A DNA stretch of 38,011 bases from JAALLB01 sp964502215 (lineage in GTDB: Bacteria; Pseudomonadota; Alphaproteobacteria; Rhizobiales; Rhizobiaceae). A program made the position numbers and the translations under genes. The notes beneath the pieces are model-generated. The model made no database searches. It was not told where the DNA came from and saw only the letters and a list, made by a program, of their open reading frames with translations. The stretch's first letter is position 1; every line of letters starts with the position of its first letter. Positions 33,407 to 38,011 of the stretch are shown here, piece after piece. The stretch covers positions 1 to 38,011 of the forward strand of contig CAZCUN010000034.1 of NCBI GenBank assembly GCA_964502215.1, in the 5' to 3' direction.

Positions 33407-35017
33407 ATGGTAAAATCTACATTCGCAGCTTTTGCTGAGCGCTTATCCATTGGTGAGAACAGCCGTGCTGCTGTTGAAACCTTTACACCAAACCGCATCA
33501 AGATTGAGGTCTTATCAGGATTGACTGTTGCATTGGCGCTTGTACCAGAAGCAGTGGCTTTTGCATTTGTTGCAGGTGTTGAACCATTAGTTGGGCTTTA
33601 TGCTGCGTTTATTGTCGGGCTGATTACAGCCGTCTTTGGTGGTCGCCCAGGCATGATCTCTGGTGCAACTGGCGCATTAGCCGTTGTTATGGTTTCACTT
33701 GTCGCTATTCACGGTGTTGAATATCTCTTCGCAACAGTCGTGCTTATGGGCATCATGCAAATTTTAGCGGGTATATTCAGGCTCGGTAAATTCATTCGCC
33801 TAGTCCCCCACCCAGTGATGTTAGGGTTTGTGAATGGTCTAGCAATTGTTATTTTCCTAGCCCAGCTTTCTCAATTTAAAACCGCAGGCCCGGACGGCAC
33901 ACAAGTTTGGATGGATGGCATTCCACTTATTTTAACACTGGCGCTAGTCTGCCTCACAATGAGCATCATCTGGACATTTCCTAAAATCACAAATGTTATC
34001 CCAGCTCCCCTAGCTGGCATTGGTATTGTGGCAGGCATTGTTATAATCTTTGGAATTGATGTCCCTCTTGTTGGCGATTTAGCTTCAATTGAAGGTGGCC
34101 TGCCAATTTGGCATATCCCAATGGTGCCAATCAATTTAGAAACACTGAAAATCATATTCCCTTATGCGCTAATCCTTGCAGCCATTGGCTTAATCGAAAG
34201 CCTGCTAACGCTTAACCTAGTTGGTGAAATCACGGGCAAACGCGGCGGCGCCTCACAAGAGTGTATTGCCCAAGGTGTTTCTAATACAGTCACAGGTTTC
34301 TTTGGTGGCATGGGTGGGTGTGCGATGATTGGTCAGTCAATGATCAACGTAAAATCAGGAGGTCGCACACGCCTATCTGGCATATCGGCAGCATTATTTT
34401 TATTAGTCTTCATCATGTTTGCCTCAGGCTTAATCGAGCAAATTCCACTTGCTGCACTTGTTGGTGTGATGTTCATGGTTGTGATCGGAACGTTCGCTTG
34501 GCAGTCGCTCACAATTCTGCGTCGTATCCCACTAACAGATGCATTGGTGATGGTCCTTGTTACCGTTGTAACTGTTATGAGTGACTTGGCAGTAGCCGTT
34601 GTAGTTGGTGTTATCGTCTCAGCCCTTGCATACAGCTGGAACGCATCAAAGCGTATTCATGCTGTTTCAAAAATGGCAGATAAAACTACGAAGGTCTATG
34701 AAATCGAAGGCCCATTATTCTTTGGTTCAACAGATGGCTTCTCACAACTCTTCGACATAAAAGGCGACCCTGAATTGGTTATCATCGACTTCATGCAAAG
34801 TCGCGTTGTAGACCAGTCAGCACTTCAAGCAATTGATGATCTGGCGACAAAATATGAAGCGGAAGGCAAACAAATTCAACTGCGTCACCTAACGCCTGAT
34901 TGTCATTCACTGTTAAACAAAGCAGGTCAGTTGATTGTGGATTCTGATGATGACCCTGATTACGAATTGGTTGTTGATTATTCAGTCCGCGCAGGATCTT
35001 TTGGTGGCGGGCATTAA
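33407..35017 (+). CDS. SulP family inorganic anion transporter with STAS domain
   Basis: A 536-residue transporter. About a dozen membrane helices fill residues 35-410, starting with the family segment IEVLSGLTVALALVPEAVAFAFVAGVEPLVGLYAAF and including GLIESLLTLNLVGEITG and GGMGGCAMIGQSMINVKSGG. A cytoplasmic STAS domain follows (about 430-520, VYEIEGPLFFGSTDGF, VIIDFMQSRVVDQSALQAID). Substrates in the family are sulfate, bicarbonate or other anions, often with sodium in marine bacteria; the sequence does not decide. Its stop overlaps the stop of the convergent DM13 gene by 4 bases. Confidence 0.93.
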   Translation: MVKSTFAAFAERLSIGENSRAAVETFTPNRIKIEVLSGLTVALALVPEAVAFAFVAGVEPLVGLYAAFIVGLITAVFGGRPGMISGATGALAVVMVSLVAIHGVEYLFATVVLMGIMQILAGIFRLGKFIRLVPHPVMLGFVNGLAIVIFLAQLSQFKTAGPDGTQVWMDGIPLILTLALVCLTMSIIWTFPKITNVIPAPLAGIGIVAGIVIIFGIDVPLVGDLASIEGGLPIWHIPMVPINLETLKIIFPYALILAAIGLIESLLTLNLVGEITGKRGGASQECIAQGVSNTVTGFFGGMGGCAMIGQSMINVKSGGRTRLSGISAALFLLVFIMFASGLIEQIPLAALVGVMFMVVIGTFAWQSLTILRRIPLTDALVMVLVTVVTVMSDLAVAVVVGVIVSALAYSWNASKRIHAVSKMADKTTKVYEIEGPLFFGSTDGFSQLFDIKGDPELVIIDFMQSRVVDQSALQAIDDLATKYEAEGKQIQLRHLTPDCHSLLNKAGQLIVDSDDDPDYELVVDYSVRAGSFGGGH

Positions 35018-35391
35018 TTAATTCTGCCCACACCAAAAACTGCTTTGAATGGCACACAATAAATAAACACACGTGAATATTTGCTAATGTCTGTTTTGCT
35101 AGAGATGTCATAGCTCTGCGCACCATTGATGGACTTCAATCTACCAATGCGCTTTTCTGGTTTGTCATTGCCAAGATAAACAAAAAGGGCTGGCCCTTTT
35201 TTTGTTTTGAAATTAGAGCCAAGCGTAAGGATGTGCTTTGCGCCACTTTTAGCAATCTTCACAGAACCAGTTGTCCACTTAACACTCTGACCTTTTATAA
35301 CGCCCGATTTAACGGTTTGTGCTGAAACTGAATTAATTGGCAGCCCCAAAAGCGTTGCAGCCATCAATACAGCATAAAAAAACCTTTTCAT
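35014..35391 (-). CDS. Secreted DM13-domain protein
   Basis: A 125-residue protein with a signal peptide ending VSA (about residue 24). Nearly all of the rest is a DM13 domain (SGVIKGQSVKWTTGSVKIAKSG, then LFVYLGNDKPE, YDISSKTDISKYSRVFIYCVPFKAVFG). The single cysteine near the end is conserved in the family, whose members have been proposed to have a redox or electron-transfer role. The gene is convergent with the SulP gene and divergent from the ThDP enzyme gene. Confidence 0.85.
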   Translation of the reverse strand: MKRFFYAVLMAATLLGLPINSVSAQTVKSGVIKGQSVKWTTGSVKIAKSGAKHILTLGSNFKTKKGPALFVYLGNDKPEKRIGRLKSINGAQSYDISSKTDISKYSRVFIYCVPFKAVFGVGRIN

Positions 35392-35517
35392 CTTATCCTC
35401 CCTTTACAAAGAAAGATTAAGCATTGCACGGTTAAAACCAAACTAAAAGCTTGCAAGCTTTCACACATTGCGGAAGATAAGCACTTGTTTGTGAGATAGA
35501 TTTTAGAAAGCACCTCC

Positions 35518-37110
35518 ATGATTAGCACTGGCGAAGCAGTTATCAAGTTACTTGCACAATACGGCGTTGATACAATCTTTGGCATACCGGGCGTTCACAC
35601 CCTAGATTTCTGCCGTGGGTTAGGCGACGATGCAAAGATCAGACACATACATGCCCGCAATGAAATGGGTGCAGGTTTCATGGCAGATGGCTATGCCCGT
35701 TCTAGTGGCAAACCTGGCGTATGCCTGACCATTTCCGGTCCAGGCGTTACCAATGCTGCAACACCGTTGGGGCAGTCTTACGCAGACTCAATTCCTTTAC
35801 TGCTTATCTCAGCCGAAGCCCATTCTGAAACCTTAGGCAAAGGCCACGGAACTCTGCATGAAGTAACTGACCTAAACGCAGTAACCCGCCCCCTATGCGC
35901 TATGAGCGAATGTGCAAGATCGCCAGAAGATATACCAAAGCTCTTTGCAAAAGCCTTTTCAATCTTTGCGTCGCAAAGGCCTCGCCCTGTACACATATCT
36001 ATTCCAGTCGATATATTAGCAATGCATATTGATTATGATTGGAAAGCGGAAAAGCCTGAGTTACTCCCTATTGCTAATGATGCAAGCTTAAAACAAGCTA
36101 GCGATATAATAGGCAAAGCAAACAACCCATTCATTCTTGTTGGTGGCGGCGCATATGGCTCAGACATTAAAACGCTAGCAGAAAAGTCAGGTGCTATTGT
36201 TATTTCATCAAACGCTGGCAAAGGCATTATGCCAGAAAGCCATCCGCTTAGTTTGGGAGGCGCTGTGTGTAGACCTGAAGTACATGCATTACTTGAAAAA
36301 GCTGACCTTGTGATTGCCATAGGAACAGAACTTTCAGAGACAGATAATTACATTGGTAAGCTAGAATTTGATTGCCCTCTCATTCGCATTGATATCGATC
36401 CATCAAGAATGAAAGATCTATACGAAACAACATTTCCAATTCTTGGTGATGCAGCACCAGCAGTTGAAGCACTCAACCTACTATTAGCAGAAGCAAAACC
36501 CAATACAGCCGCCAAAGAAGAAATCATTGTCAAAACTTTTGCTAAAATTCACTCCACATTAAATCCATCTGAACAAAAACACATCACAATTTTCAAAGCC
36601 TTAAGAGACGTCTTGTCGCAAGATGCAATCATCATGGGCGACGCAACCCAGATGAGTTATAGTGCATCCTTTGGATTAAACGTTGATGAAGGCCGTTGCT
36701 GGCATTATGCAGCAGGCTATTGCGCTCTTGGCTTTGCTTATCCAAATGCAATTGGCGCAAAGCTAGCACAGCCTAAAAAAGACGTAATCGCAATTGCGGG
36801 CGATGGGGGCACGATGTTTACGGTTCAGGAATTTGTAACAGCAGCAGAATTAAAATTACCCATCCCACTCATCCTTTGGCACAACGATGGCTACCAACAA
36901 ATCCGTGATGACATGCGTGCAGGCAATGTGCCTCGCATTGCAGTAGACGGTTTATCGCCTGATTATATGATGCTTGCCAAAGCAATGCATTGTCATTCAG
37001 TTCTACCAGATTCATTTGATAGCTTACAAAGCGAAGTAACAAAAGCACTGAAAGCTGATAGACCAACCATCATTTTAGTACGAGAAGACAGCGACTGGCT
37101 AAGCTCTTAA
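35518..37110 (+). CDS. ThDP-dependent decarboxylase, 2-ketoarginine (5-guanidino-2-oxopentanoate) decarboxylase-like
   Basis: A 530-residue enzyme of the acetolactate synthase/benzoylformate decarboxylase superfamily. The ThDP-activating glutamate is E49 (ARNEMGAGFMADGYAR). The Mg-ThDP motif is GDGGTMFTVQEF...HNDGYQ (about 424-460). The central domain reads PFILVGGGAYGSD. The segment FGIPGVHTLDFCRGL and the overall length are those of proteins annotated as AruI-like 5-guanidino-2-oxopentanoate decarboxylases, which act in arginine breakdown through transamination. That substrate is my best guess; other 2-oxoacid decarboxylases or acetolactate-synthase-like enzymes are possible. No arginine transaminase or guanidinobutyrase gene is nearby. 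Ends 12 bases past the end of the convergent amidotransferase gene. Confidence 0.8.
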   Translation: MISTGEAVIKLLAQYGVDTIFGIPGVHTLDFCRGLGDDAKIRHIHARNEMGAGFMADGYARSSGKPGVCLTISGPGVTNAATPLGQSYADSIPLLLISAEAHSETLGKGHGTLHEVTDLNAVTRPLCAMSECARSPEDIPKLFAKAFSIFASQRPRPVHISIPVDILAMHIDYDWKAEKPELLPIANDASLKQASDIIGKANNPFILVGGGAYGSDIKTLAEKSGAIVISSNAGKGIMPESHPLSLGGAVCRPEVHALLEKADLVIAIGTELSETDNYIGKLEFDCPLIRIDIDPSRMKDLYETTFPILGDAAPAVEALNLLLAEAKPNTAAKEEIIVKTFAKIHSTLNPSEQKHITIFKALRDVLSQDAIIMGDATQMSYSASFGLNVDEGRCWHYAAGYCALGFAYPNAIGAKLAQPKKDVIAIAGDGGTMFTVQEFVTAAELKLPIPLILWHNDGYQQIRDDMRAGNVPRIAVDGLSPDYMMLAKAMHCHSVLPDSFDSLQSEVTKALKADRPTIILVREDSDWLSS

Positions 37111-37929
37111 AGTAGAAATTCGCCCAACCTCTTCACCTTGAGAAACAGCAATTGCAACTTGTTCTGGTAGCGATTCCCAACCTTCCTCATCAAGCGGAAC
37201 AGACGCAAACAAAATAGATTTTTGATCACCCATAGTGATCTTGCAACCTTCCACTTCCCACTCTGGCCCTTGCTGGCAAGCGACACAATTGCGGATAGAA
37301 AGTCCTGGTGCGCGTGGGTCTGAAAACCCGCCGTTCTCTTCATAAATTCTGCGGTGTGAATGCACAAAAAGTGTATCCCCATCACTGTAAAGGAAATTAG
37401 AAGAACCATAGTGAGCCATCTGCGACGCGAACTCTGCAAAGACCTCAAGTCTTTCTTGTTTCGTTGGAATGATAGCACCATCCTTCCAAAGTTCTTTCAT
37501 CCGCTCCATCAAAAGACAAAATGCCAGTTCAGAATCTGTATCACCAATTGGCATATGACTGAGATCATTGATCGAAAAATCATCATGAATACCGCGCAAA
37601 GTTCCATTATGTGCAAAGGCATGCATCCTACGCCCTAAAGCATGGCGGAAAGGATGGGTGTTTTGCATCAAAGGCTCACCAACAGTCGCAAGCCTTACAT
37701 GTGCAATAATACAATTAGAAGTAACCCCATGTTGAGCAATAAACTCAACCCAAGCACTATCACTTGCAGGCTCGGGTTCTTTAATAATCAAAGCGTCTTT
37801 ATCCTGAAAATAAGCAATACCCCAACCTGATTTATTTTTATATTTAGACCCACCATGAAGCGCAAATTCATTTAGGGAATAAGTCACATCCGCTGGTTTT
37901 GAACATGACATTGCAAAAAGCTCACACAT
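37099..37929 (-). CDS. Class II glutamine amidotransferase (YafJ-like)
   Basis: About 276 residues of an Ntn-type glutaminase domain. The nucleophile is Cys2 after removal of Met (MCELFAMSC). SGWGIAYFQDK, AHVRLATVG, NTHPFRHA, FAHNGTL and PIGDTDSELAF are the usual binding and oxyanion segments. I place the start at ATG 37927-37929, because catalysis needs Cys at position 2 and GGAG lies seven bases upstream; the frame is open four codons further. The acceptor domain expected of PurF or GlmS is missing, as in YafJ/EgtC-type enzymes, so the physiological acceptor is unknown. An insertion-sequence-like end begins 31 bases upstream. Confidence 0.88.
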   Translation of the reverse strand: MCELFAMSCSKPADVTYSLNEFALHGGSKYKNKSGWGIAYFQDKDALIIKEPEPASDSAWVEFIAQHGVTSNCIIAHVRLATVGEPLMQNTHPFRHALGRRMHAFAHNGTLRGIHDDFSINDLSHMPIGDTDSELAFCLLMERMKELWKDGAIIPTKQERLEVFAEFASQMAHYGSSNFLYSDGDTLFVHSHRRIYEENGGFSDPRAPGLSIRNCVACQQGPEWEVEGCKITMGDQKSILFASVPLDEEGWESLPEQVAIAVSQGEEVGRISTLRA

Positions 37930-37960
37930 AATTTTCTCCAATAACTTTCAAATTATTATA

Positions 37961-38011
37961 GGGGCTGTCCCAGATAACTACGATAGATATTTTTTAACCC
38001 ATTGGTTCAAT
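37961..38011. mobile_element. Putative terminus of a second insertion sequence
   Basis: GGGGCTGTCCCAGATAAC at 37961-37978 has the look of a terminal inverted repeat tip (GGG-CTGTCCCA type), and the sequence then runs out of the window. The family is not identified and no transposase reading frame is visible in these 51 bases. The call rests on the terminal motif and on its abrupt position 20 bases before the ribosome site of the amidotransferase gene. Confidence 0.35.

Noticed and set aside
1..38011. CRISPR array, tRNA or rRNA genes, prophage
   Set aside because: No regularly spaced repeats, cloverleaf or rRNA-like stretches and no phage structural genes were seen on either strand.

Overview
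The window is AT-rich DNA that I attribute to an alphaproteobacterium, most likely a marine member of the Hyphomicrobiales (Rhizobiales). The best support is the order carB - greA - trxB - LysR regulator of the LsrB/VtlR type. From memory this is a conserved rhizobial backbone, and here it is opened up by insertions. The long form of CarB, an inverted-repeat-rich small RNA with an anti-Shine-Dalgarno loop, and the YpfJ, PCuAC, AatA and MsrP genes fit the same group. The exact genus is not determined.

Left part (1-3774): the first 52 bases look like the right end of an IS66-family element. Then come a YpfJ-type zinc metallopeptidase, a secreted DUF11-type repeat protein that stops inside a repeat, and a periplasmic copper chaperone (PCuAC), all on the minus strand. 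Middle-left (3775-10760): carB, a stretch with one small membrane protein and the wreck of another, aquaporin aqpZ with a clear terminator, a DadA-like FAD oxidoreductase, and greA.

Surface-sugar island (10779-18592), between greA and trxB: pseB, pseC, a fused pseG-pseH, and pseF for pseudaminic acid or a close relative. With them are a family 2 glycosyltransferase, a KpsS/LipB-like transferase and a DxD glycosyltransferase-like protein. The condensing enzyme PseI is absent from the window. The island is followed by a membrane GGDEF-EAL protein, then trxB, lsrB/vtlR and an ornithine-cyclodeaminase-family gene in one direction.

Right part (24250-38011): directly after that operon lies a strong candidate for an unannotated trans-acting small RNA (about 24382-24506). 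It has three hairpins, the first exposing CTCCTCCC in its loop, and ends in a canonical terminator. Then come msrP without msrQ, a beta-barrel-like outer membrane protein, aatA, a D-Ala-D-Ala carboxypeptidase, a 59-residue membrane peptide, a bacterial PH-domain protein, a PQQ-type sugar dehydrogenase, a TadG-like pseudogene with at least three lesions, a YkgJ-type cysteine-cluster protein behind a perfect 12-bp dyad, a SulP transporter, a DM13 protein, a ThDP-dependent decarboxylase and a class II glutamine amidotransferase. The last 51 bases look like the terminus of a second insertion sequence, so both window edges probably coincide with mobile repeats.

No tRNA, rRNA, CRISPR array or replication origin was recognised. 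All family assignments are from reading the translations; no database search was run.
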